NCBI RefSeq assembly: GCF_003415675.1
Contig: NZ_QFZK01000002.1
Coordinates: 248,001-312,000 of the forward strand
DNA from: Rhodoferax lacus
Lineage (GTDB): Bacteria; Pseudomonadota; Gammaproteobacteria; Burkholderiales; Burkholderiaceae_C
Length of the DNA stretch: 64,000 bases
Reading direction: 5' to 3'
Each line of letters begins with the position of its first letter. The first letter of the stretch is position 1. Made by a program: the position numbers and the translations under genes. Positions 37,346-43,964 of the stretch are shown here, in pieces. The notes below the pieces were generated by a model, which saw nothing but the letters and a program-made list of their open reading frames with translations, was not told where the DNA came from and searched no databases.

Positions 37346-38437
37346 ATGGCAGTGACAGAACAAGCAATCATGGGCGCCTTGCAGGGCGTCATCGACCCGA
37401 ACACGGGCAAAGACTTCGTTTCCAGCAAGTGCATCAAGAACCTCAAAGTCGACGGCGGCCAGGTCAGCCTGACTCTGGAACTGGGCTACCCCGCCCAAAG
37501 CCAGTACCCGCAGTTCATAGAAGCCCTGACAGCCGCTGCCAAAACGGTAGACGGCGTGCAGGGCGTTGCCGTCACCCCCACCCTGAACGTGACGGCGCAT
37601 GCCGTGCAGCGCGGCGTGGCCTTGCTGCCCGGCGTGAAGAACATCGTGGCCGTGGCCTCAGGCAAGGGTGGCGTGGGCAAGAGCACCACCGCGGCCAACC
37701 TGGCCCTGGCCCTGGCCGCCGAGGGCGCGCGCGTGGGCCTGCTGGATGCCGACATCTACGGCCCCAGCCAGCCCATGATGATGGGCATTGAAGGCCGCCC
37801 TGACTCCGAAGACGGCAAGACCATGGAGCCCATGGAAAACTACGGCGTGCAGGTCATGTCCATCGGCTTTCTGGTAGCCCCGGACGAGGCCATGATCTGG
37901 CGCGGCCCCATGGCCACCCAGGCGCTGGACCAGCTGCTGCGCCAGACCAACTGGAAAGACCTCGACTACCTGGTGGTGGACATGCCTCCGGGCACCGGCG
38001 ACATCCAGCTCACCTTGAGCCAGCGCGTGCCCCTCACCGGCGCCGTGGTGGTGACCACGCCGCAGGACATCGCCCTGCTGGACGCCCGCAAGGGCATCAA
38101 GATGTTCGAGAAGGTGGGTGTTCCTATTCTGGGCATTGTGGAAAACATGGCGGTGCACGTGTGCAGCAACTGCGGCCATGTGGAACACATTTTTGGCGCC
38201 GACGGCGGCAAGAAAATGGCCGCCGACTACGGCATGGACTACCTGGGCGCCTTGCCCCTGGCCATGCAAATCCGCGTGCAGGCCGATGGCGGCAAGCCCA
38301 CCGTGGTGGCCGAGCCCGACAGCGAAGTGGCCGGCCTCTACAAGGGCGTGGCGCGCAAGGTGGCCCTGGCCATTGCCGCCAAGAACAAGGACTTCTCCAG
38401 CAAGTTCCCCAGCATCACCATCAGCAAGAACACCTGA
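37346..38437 (+). CDS. apbC: Mrp/ApbC iron-sulfur cluster carrier ATPase
   Basis: P-loop ATPase that carries and transfers [4Fe-4S] clusters to apoproteins. The 363-residue protein has an N-terminal DUF59/MIP18 domain (about 1-85), Walker A VASGKGGVGKSTTAANLALAL (quoted in part) near residue 107, the LLDADIYGPSQPMMMG segment, VVDMPPGTGDIQLTLSQ, and the cluster-binding CSNC within VHVCSNCGHVEH. It diverges from the patatin gene across 137 bp. The formate dehydrogenase encoded downstream is rich in iron-sulfur clusters, but apbC homologues are general housekeeping factors. Confidence 0.96.
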   Translation: MAVTEQAIMGALQGVIDPNTGKDFVSSKCIKNLKVDGGQVSLTLELGYPAQSQYPQFIEALTAAAKTVDGVQGVAVTPTLNVTAHAVQRGVALLPGVKNIVAVASGKGGVGKSTTAANLALALAAEGARVGLLDADIYGPSQPMMMGIEGRPDSEDGKTMEPMENYGVQVMSIGFLVAPDEAMIWRGPMATQALDQLLRQTNWKDLDYLVVDMPPGTGDIQLTLSQRVPLTGAVVVTTPQDIALLDARKGIKMFEKVGVPILGIVENMAVHVCSNCGHVEHIFGADGGKKMAADYGMDYLGALPLAMQIRVQADGGKPTVVAEPDSEVAGLYKGVARKVALAIAAKNKDFSSKFPSITISKNT

Positions 38438-38462
38438 TGCCTGCCGCCCGGCCCGAAGTGTC

Positions 38463-39407
38463 ATGAACCTGCTGCCCTCCCTGCGCTACCTGGTGGCGCT
38501 GCAAGAGCACAAGCATTTCGGGCGCGCTGCTGCTGCCTGCCACATCACGCAGCCCGCGCTCAGCAACGCCCTGCGTGCGCTGGAGCGGGAGTTCAATGTA
38601 GTCATCGTCAAGCGTGACCGCAATTTTGTGGGCCTTACACCCCAGGGCGAGCGGGTGCTGGCCTCGGCCAAGCTGATGCTGCATGAGCATGCCAACCTGC
38701 AGCAGGACCTGCAGAGTGAAACCCTGCTGCCACGTGGCGCCATCCGCATAGGCGCAGTACCCACGGCCGTGCCGATTGCAGCGCGCTTTGCGGCCATGCT
38801 GCACGCCCGCCACAGCGGCATACAGCCGGTGGTGCTGTCGCTGAGTTCCTCCGAGCTGGAGCGCGGCCTGGAAGACCTGACGCTGGACCTGGCCCTGGGC
38901 TACAGCGAACGCATGCGGGTGCAGGAGCGCAAGCTCACCGCCTGGCCGCAGTACACCGAGCATTACTTTCTGCTGCGCCGCGCCCCCAAGCCCAGTGCCA
39001 AAGGCCTGCAGCTGGCCAAGCCCATGCGCTGGAAGGACGCCGCCGCCTTGCCCCTGTGCCTGCTTACACCAGAGATGCACAACCGCGCCATTGTGGACGC
39101 CGCCTTCACCACCGCCGGTGTGCGCGCAATCCCTGCCATAGAGACCAACTCCATCATGACCATGATGCTTAGCGTGGTCGATGGCAACGTTTGCAGCGTG
39201 CTGCCCGGCGCACTGGTGGACACGGTGCGCGGCTACAAGGAGTTGGAGGCCGCGCCCCTGATAGGCCCGGATGTGAAAACCCGCATCGGCTTTATCTCCC
39301 ACGCCCAGGCGCGCCCCTCGCGGGCGCTGGAGGCGGGTCTTGTGCTGGCGCAGGACGGCGCTTGGCTGCGCCATGCGGCGGCGCATAGTGGGTTGCTGGC
39401 GGCTTGA
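38463..39407 (+). CDS. LysR-type transcriptional regulator
   Basis: A 314-residue regulator with an N-terminal winged helix-turn-helix (about 1-60; LVALQEHKHFGRAAAACHIT then QPALSNALRALE) and a LysR substrate-binding domain (about 88-300). It starts with ATG at 38463, 25 bp after apbC. LysR regulators often sit beside formate dehydrogenase operons (for example FdsR of Cupriavidus), and the next gene downstream on the same strand begins the formate cluster, so control of that cluster is a reasonable inference. It could also be an OxyR-like or other regulator; the effector is unknown. Confidence 0.93.
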   Translation: MNLLPSLRYLVALQEHKHFGRAAAACHITQPALSNALRALEREFNVVIVKRDRNFVGLTPQGERVLASAKLMLHEHANLQQDLQSETLLPRGAIRIGAVPTAVPIAARFAAMLHARHSGIQPVVLSLSSSELERGLEDLTLDLALGYSERMRVQERKLTAWPQYTEHYFLLRRAPKPSAKGLQLAKPMRWKDAAALPLCLLTPEMHNRAIVDAAFTTAGVRAIPAIETNSIMTMMLSVVDGNVCSVLPGALVDTVRGYKELEAAPLIGPDVKTRIGFISHAQARPSRALEAGLVLAQDGAWLRHAAAHSGLLAA

Positions 39408-39457
39408 GTTCGGGCGAGTGCTGAGAGGCTGATTGCGGTCTTGTTCGCTCGCTCGCT

Positions 39458-39531
39458 GCGGTGCAAGGGCTATGCCGGGCTCCTCATGGTGGAGTACCGC
39501 AAATCGTCGCCCAGCATAGCCCTTACACCGC
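39458..39531 (+). repeat. Structured repeat family 1, copy C
   Basis: Arms 39458-39480 and 39509-39531 are inverted repeats matching at 21 of 23 positions, and both mismatches are C/T changes that would leave G-U pairs in one strand's RNA. They enclose a 28-nt module, 39481-39508: 8 nt TCCTCATG, a 12-nt mini-hairpin GTGG-AGTA-CCGC (one G-T wobble), and 8 nt AAATCGTC. The innermost GGGC/GCCC of the arms is shared with other copies; the outer arm sequence is not. Confidence 0.88.
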
Positions 39532-39688
39532 GAGTGTGGGTTGGCCGAGGTTCAAAAGCCACTGAGCAGAAAGGTAGGCTGCTGAAGATGGGTGGAGTTG
39601 CTCAGAGTGACTGATTGCCAGTAATCAATGGGTTAATTTCGATGTCGGGTTTGCCGCGTTTGCGGTCATACGTCTTTTTCGCTCGCGG

Positions 39689-39762
39689 CGCGGGAAGGGG
39701 GTAGGCCGGGCATCTCATGGCGGGGTACCGCAAATCGGCGCCCGGCCTACCCCCTTCCCGCG
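39689..39762 (+). repeat. Structured repeat family 1, copy B
   Basis: Arms 39689-39711 and 39740-39762 are a perfect 23-bp inverted repeat with a sequence different from the other copies outside the inner GGCCGGGC. The 28-nt module, 39712-39739, reads ATCTCATG, mini-hairpin GCGG-GGTA-CCGC, AAATCGGC. It has the same orientation as copy C. Confidence 0.9.
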
Positions 39763-39852
39763 CGACCCCCGTGTGAACCCGCGATTCAAGACAGTGCGCG
39801 TCGGTTGTACGGTCGGTGTTTGGTATTTTTCGTCAAGCGCAGCCGCGCCCCA

Positions 39853-39930
39853 GTGAGCAGGAGGGACAAGGGCGGGCGACGATTTGCGGTACTCCGCCAT
39901 GAGGAGCCCGCCCTTGCCCCTCCTGCGCAC
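39853..39930 (-). repeat. Structured repeat family 1, copy A (inverted)
   Basis: Arms 39853-39877 and 39906-39930 are inverted repeats matching at 23 of 25 positions. The module, 39878-39905, read on the minus strand is TCCTCATG, GCGG-AGTA-CCGC, AAATCGTC, 28 nt. It lies opposite in orientation to copies B and C, and its outer arms are unrelated in sequence to theirs. Confidence 0.9.
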
Positions 39931-40080
39931 CCACCCGCCGGTGCGAGATCTCTGACCGCCAGATACCGGACGTATTTGAAGACCCGCTTCCAGCCCTTCA
40001 GAGCCTTTCTCGGCCAAGGCCGCAACAGTTTCTTACGCTGTACCCCTGACTTCCCTCTCCGCAACCAACCCCTAACCCTG

Positions 40081-40227
40081 GCAGGTGATGCGGGTGCCCG
40101 GGCGCAGGCCCCCATTCGCGGTTGCCACAGAGCAGGCCAGACAGCACGTAGTTAACGCAGCAACGCAGCAGCACCCAAAGCAGCCGCCCGCGAGCAGGGC
40201 CGGAGAACGGGTACCCGCATCGCCTGC
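40081..40227 (-). repeat. Structured repeat family 2, copy 2 (inverted)
   Basis: Arms 40081-40100 and 40208-40227 are inverted repeats at 18 of 20 positions and enclose a 107-nt core. The minus-strand core begins TTCTCCGGCCCTGCTCGCGG and ends with CTCTGTGGCAACCGCGAATG plus GGGGCCTGC, closely matching copy 1 near 28.1 kb; the middle is less conserved but shares a GTTAAC. The arms share only short patches with those of copy 1. Confidence 0.82.
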
Positions 40228-40331
40228 CTCCCACAAAAGCAGGCGCGTGAATCCATAAAAGTTGGAGCGCAAATCCACAAGAACAGGCACGCAACCACCC
40301 AAGGCCGCAACGCCAATTGCCGCACCGCGTC

Positions 40332-40367
40332 ATTCAATCCCCGAATCAAGCCATGTAGCGATTCAAT
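40332..40367 (+). promoter_or_regulatory. Candidate regulator-binding site upstream of the formate cluster
   Basis: ATTCAAT occurs at 40332-40338 and again at 40361-40367, 29 bp apart, with GAATC (the reverse of GATTC) between them at 40343-40347. Such spaced, partly inverted half-sites about 110-140 bp before the first gene of the MFS-fds unit would suit a LysR-type activator. The assignment rests on pattern and position only. Confidence 0.25.
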
Positions 40368-40472
40368 TGGACGGCTATCAGTCCGGCGTCCGATACTCCG
40401 CCCACGCCGCAAAGACGTCAGTGAATGTCGCGCCGTCAATAGACTCAAAAACATAAACACGTAGGAGACACC

Positions 40473-42116
40473 ATGACAACTGCATCCCCCGGGCTGCTCG
40501 ACAAAGAGCGCATCATTGCCGGCCCCGGCTTCAACCGCTGGCTGGTACCCCCGGCAGCGCTGGCCATTCACCTGTGTATCGGCATGGCCTATGGCTTTTC
40601 CGTGTTCTGGCTGCCTTTAAGCAAGGCACTCGGCATCAAAGAGGCCATCAAGTGCGGGCCCGAGGTGGGCTTTATGGGCCAACTCTTCACTACTACCTGC
40701 GACTGGCAAATCTCCACCCTGGGCTGGATGTACACCCTGTTTTTTGTGCTGCTCGGCTCCAGTGCTGCCACCTGGGGTGGCTGGCTGGAACGGGCCGGCC
40801 CGCGCAAGGCCGGTGTGGTGTCGGCCGTGTGCTGGTGCGGCGGCATGCTGATCTCGGCATTGGGCGTGTACCTGCACCAGTTCTGGATGATGATTCTGGG
40901 CTCCGGCGTGATAGGCGGCATTGGCCTGGGCCTGGGCTACATCTCGCCCGTGTCCACGCTGATCAAGTGGTTCCCGGACCGCCGCGGCATGGCCACCGGC
41001 ATGGCCATCATGGGCTTTGGCGGCGGCGCCATGATCGGCTCACCCCTGGCGGCTGACCTGATGAAATACTTTGCCACCCCCACCGATGTGGGCGTGATGC
41101 AGACCTTCATCGTGATGGCGCTGATCTACTTTGTCTTCATGATGGCGGGTGCCTTTGGCTACCGCGTGCCCGAGACCGGCTGGATGCCCAAGGGCTGGAG
41201 CGCGCCCACGGGCCAGACCGCCAACGTCATGATCACCAAAAAGCATGTGCATGTGAAGAAGGTCTGGGGCATTCCCCAGTTCTGGCTGATCTGGATGGTG
41301 CTGTGCATGAACGTGAGTGCGGGCATTGGTGTGATCGGCATGGCCTCGCCCATGCTGCAGGAGGTGTTTGGCGGCTCGCTGATTGGCGTGGCCAAGAAGT
41401 TTGGTGAACTCGACAAGGCGCAACTGGCCTCCATTGCCACCGTGGCCGCCGGCTTTACCGCGCTCTTGAGCCTGTTCAATATCGGCGGGCGCTTCTTCTG
41501 GGCCAGCCTGTCCGACAAGCTGGGCCGCAAGCTCACCTATGTGGTGTTCTTTGTGCTGGGTGGTGCCATGTACTTCAGCGTGCCCGGCAGTGCCGCAGCG
41601 GGCAGCACGGTGCTGTTTGTGTCGGCCTTCTGTGTGATTCTGAGCATGTATGGCGGCGGCTTTGCCACCGTGCCGGCTTACCTGGCCGACATTTTCGGCA
41701 CGCAGATGGTGGGCGCCATCCACGGCCGCCTGCTCACGGCCTGGGCCACGGCGGGTGTGCTGGGCCCGGTGGTGGTGAACTACATGCGTGAGTACCAGCT
41801 TGGGCTGGGCATTCCGCGCGAGCAGGTCTACAACCAGACCATGTATATCCTGGTGGGTATGCTGGTGGTAGGTCTCATCTGCAACCTGCTTGTTCGCCCC
41901 TTGGACAACAAGTGGTTTATGACCGAAGCAGAATTGGCAGAAGAAAAGCGCCTGGCCCATGACAAGGCCGTGTCCAACGAGGTGCACCGCGCCAATGGCG
42001 GCGGCGCCGACACGGTCAGCCCCGCGGTGGTGGTGCTGGCCTGGGTGGCGGTAGGTGTGCCGCTGGCCTGGGGCGTGTACCGCACCCTGCTGAGCGTGGC
42101 CAAGTTTTTCGCCTGA
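40473..42116 (+). CDS. OFA-family MFS transporter (oxalate/formate antiporter type)
   Basis: A 547-residue major facilitator with about 12 transmembrane segments and the oxalate/formate antiporter (OxlT-like) layout: GMAYGFSVFWLPLSKALGI in TM1, the LGLGYISPVSTLIKWFPDRRG segment (quoted in part) after TM4 and GRFFWASLSDKLGRKLTYV between the halves. A longer periplasmic or cytosolic insertion (KEAIKCGPEVGFMGQ...CDWQ) follows TM1. Directly upstream of formate dehydrogenase genes it is likely to import formate or oxalate or exchange them. A strong AGGAG ribosome-binding site is 5 nt before the ATG. Confidence 0.92.
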   Translation: MTTASPGLLDKERIIAGPGFNRWLVPPAALAIHLCIGMAYGFSVFWLPLSKALGIKEAIKCGPEVGFMGQLFTTTCDWQISTLGWMYTLFFVLLGSSAATWGGWLERAGPRKAGVVSAVCWCGGMLISALGVYLHQFWMMILGSGVIGGIGLGLGYISPVSTLIKWFPDRRGMATGMAIMGFGGGAMIGSPLAADLMKYFATPTDVGVMQTFIVMALIYFVFMMAGAFGYRVPETGWMPKGWSAPTGQTANVMITKKHVHVKKVWGIPQFWLIWMVLCMNVSAGIGVIGMASPMLQEVFGGSLIGVAKKFGELDKAQLASIATVAAGFTALLSLFNIGGRFFWASLSDKLGRKLTYVVFFVLGGAMYFSVPGSAAAGSTVLFVSAFCVILSMYGGGFATVPAYLADIFGTQMVGAIHGRLLTAWATAGVLGPVVVNYMREYQLGLGIPREQVYNQTMYILVGMLVVGLICNLLVRPLDNKWFMTEAELAEEKRLAHDKAVSNEVHRANGGGADTVSPAVVVLAWVAVGVPLAWGVYRTLLSVAKFFA

Positions 42117-42146
42117 TCTTTTTATTACTGGTATTGGTAAGAGCAC

Positions 42147-43964
42147 ATGCATCCTTCTGCAGCCCCTGATGTGAAGCCCGTGACCCTGGGCACGGTGGAC
42201 GATATGCGCGAGCGCATCCGTCGCAAAAGCAAACTCAAGGGGCGACAGCCGGATGATGTGTCTCTGGCCGAGGTGCGCGCCCTGATCGGGGCCGCACCGC
42301 ACCGGCGCGACCTGCTCATCGAGCACCTGCACAAGCTCAACGACGCCTACCGCTGCCTGCATGACCGGCACCTGGTGGCCCTGGCCCGCGAGATGAACAT
42401 CCCCATGGCCGAGGTCTACGAAGTAGCCACCTTCTATCACCACTTTGAGGTGGTGAAGGGCGACGCCGCCGCACCGGGCTTGACCGTGCGCGTGTGCGAT
42501 GGCCTGAGCTGTGAGCTGGCCGGTGCCCAGGATTTGCTCAAACGATTGCCCGCGTTGTTGGGCAGCACCGATGTACGTGTCATCCCCGCACCCTGCCTGG
42601 GCCGCTGCGAGCAGGCCCCGGTGGCCGTGGTGCACCAGCACCCGGTGCCACAGGCCACGGTGGAGTCTGTGGCCAGCGTGGTCCAGGCCGCCCAAGCCCA
42701 GCATCCGCAGGCGCGCATGGACAGCGTGTTTGTGGCGTCTGCCCTGGCCGAGCGCAGTGTCTCGCCCGAGCCGCATGCGGTGGACGTGGCGCCAGACTAC
42801 ACCGGCTACGATGCCTACCGGGCCCATGGTGGCTACAGCCTCGCTGCCGCCTTGGTGAATGGCGAGCACGATGCCGAAGCCGTCATCAAGGCCATGGAAG
42901 ACTCGGGCCTGCGCGGTCTGGGCGGGGCAGGCTTTCCGGCCGGGCGCAAGTGGCGCATCGTGCGCGACCAGCCCGCACCGAAGCTGATGGCGGTGAACAT
43001 CGACGAGGGCGAACCCGGCACCTTCAAGGACCGCACCTACCTGGAGCGCGACCCGCACCGTTTTCTGGAAGGCCTGCTGGTGGCAGCCCAGGTGGTAGGC
43101 ATCGAGAGTTGCTACATCTACCTGCGCGACGAGTACCATGGCTGCCGCGCCATCCTGGAGGCCGAACTGGCCCGGCTGTACGCCAACCCGCCATGTCCCT
43201 TGCCGCACATTGAACTGCGCCGCGGCGCTGGTGCCTATATCTGCGGCGAAGAGTCCGCCATGATCGAGAGCATTGAAGGCAAGCGCGGCGAGCCGCGCAT
43301 GCGCCCGCCCTACATCGCCCAGGTCGGCCTGTTTGGCAGGCCCACGCTGGAGCACAACTTCGAGACCCTGTACTGGGTGCGCGACATTGTGGAAAAAGGC
43401 GCAGGCTGGTTCAGCAGCTTTGGCCGTAACGGCCGCAAGGGGCTGCGCAGTTTCAGCGTGAGCGGGCGCGTCAAGCTGCCCGGCGTGAAGCTGGCGCCTG
43501 CAGGCATTACGCTGCGTGAGCTGATTGCCGAATACTGCGGCGGCATGCAGGACGGCCACACGCTCTACGCCTACCTGCCCGGTGGCGCCTCGGGCGGCAT
43601 CTTCCCCGAAAGCCTGGCCGATGTGCCCCTGGACTTTGACACCCTGCAGCCGCATGGCGGCTTCATCGGCTCGGCCGCAGTGATTGTGCTGAGTCAGCAC
43701 GACTCGGCGCGCGACGCCGCCCTGAACATGATGCGTTTCTTCGCGCATGAGAGCTGCGGCCAGTGCACGCCTTGCCGCGTGGGCACCGTCAAGGCGGCCA
43801 CGCTGATGGAAGCCCATGTCTGGGACACAGAGACCCTGGAAGACCTCAACCAGGTGATGACCGACGCCTCGATTTGCGGCCTGGGTCAGGCGGCGCCCAA
43901 CCCGGTGCGCTGCGTGGTGAAATATTTCGCGCACGAAGTACGCGGCGCAGGAGCAGCAGCATGA
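42147..43964 (+). CDS. fdsB: NAD-dependent formate dehydrogenase, fused gamma-beta subunit (FdsG-FdsB)
   Basis: A 605-residue fusion of a NuoE-like and a NuoF-like subunit that passes electrons from FdsA to NAD+. Residues about 1-170 form the [2Fe-2S] thioredoxin-like domain (VRVCDGLSCELAG and APCLGRCEQAPV supply four Cys). Residues about 215-600 are NuoF-like: GLRGLGGAGFPAGRKW (NADH site), NIDEGEPGTFKDR (FMN site) and ESCGQCTPCRVGT ([4Fe-4S] site). In many bacteria these are separate fdsG and fdsB genes. The stop overlaps the fdsA start (ATGA). Confidence 0.94.
   Translation: MHPSAAPDVKPVTLGTVDDMRERIRRKSKLKGRQPDDVSLAEVRALIGAAPHRRDLLIEHLHKLNDAYRCLHDRHLVALAREMNIPMAEVYEVATFYHHFEVVKGDAAAPGLTVRVCDGLSCELAGAQDLLKRLPALLGSTDVRVIPAPCLGRCEQAPVAVVHQHPVPQATVESVASVVQAAQAQHPQARMDSVFVASALAERSVSPEPHAVDVAPDYTGYDAYRAHGGYSLAAALVNGEHDAEAVIKAMEDSGLRGLGGAGFPAGRKWRIVRDQPAPKLMAVNIDEGEPGTFKDRTYLERDPHRFLEGLLVAAQVVGIESCYIYLRDEYHGCRAILEAELARLYANPPCPLPHIELRRGAGAYICGEESAMIESIEGKRGEPRMRPPYIAQVGLFGRPTLEHNFETLYWVRDIVEKGAGWFSSFGRNGRKGLRSFSVSGRVKLPGVKLAPAGITLRELIAEYCGGMQDGHTLYAYLPGGASGGIFPESLADVPLDFDTLQPHGGFIGSAAVIVLSQHDSARDAALNMMRFFAHESCGQCTPCRVGTVKAATLMEAHVWDTETLEDLNQVMTDASICGLGQAAPNPVRCVVKYFAHEVRGAGAAA

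Larger units (their letters stand above)
39408..40472. other. 1,065-bp non-coding region packed with structured repeats
   Basis: No convincing gene lies between the LysR gene and the MFS gene. The region holds three copies of hairpin family 1 (39458-39531, 39689-39762, 39853-39930) and one copy of family 2 (40081-40227). The last about 245 bp, more AT-rich, form the likely promoter and leader of the MFS-formate dehydrogenase unit and end in an AGGAG ribosome-binding site at 40463-40467. Short open frames (for example one of 116 codons at 39805-40155) run straight through the repeats and show no family features. Confidence 0.85.

Noticed and set aside
34530-37355. A 941-codon open frame on the plus strand opposite metG and the patatin gene
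   Set aside because: It is antisense to two well-supported genes, has unusual composition (His, Gln, Gly and Ala rich) and no family features. It is an artefact of high GC content, as are similar long frames opposite fdsGB/MFS (41040-43934), the FtsX gene (55853-58951), cphA (20279-21679) and metG/aspS.
39458-39930. Integron attC sites
   Set aside because: The copies have paired arms and internal loops, but there is no RYYYAAC/GTRRRRY core pair at the ends, no integrase gene, and no gene cassettes between copies.
39805-40155. A 116-codon frame in the intergenic repeat region
   Set aside because: It runs through hairpin copy A and into the family-2 repeat, has no ribosome-binding site or family pattern, and its apparent similarity to another frame near 28.2 kb is explained by the shared repeat core.
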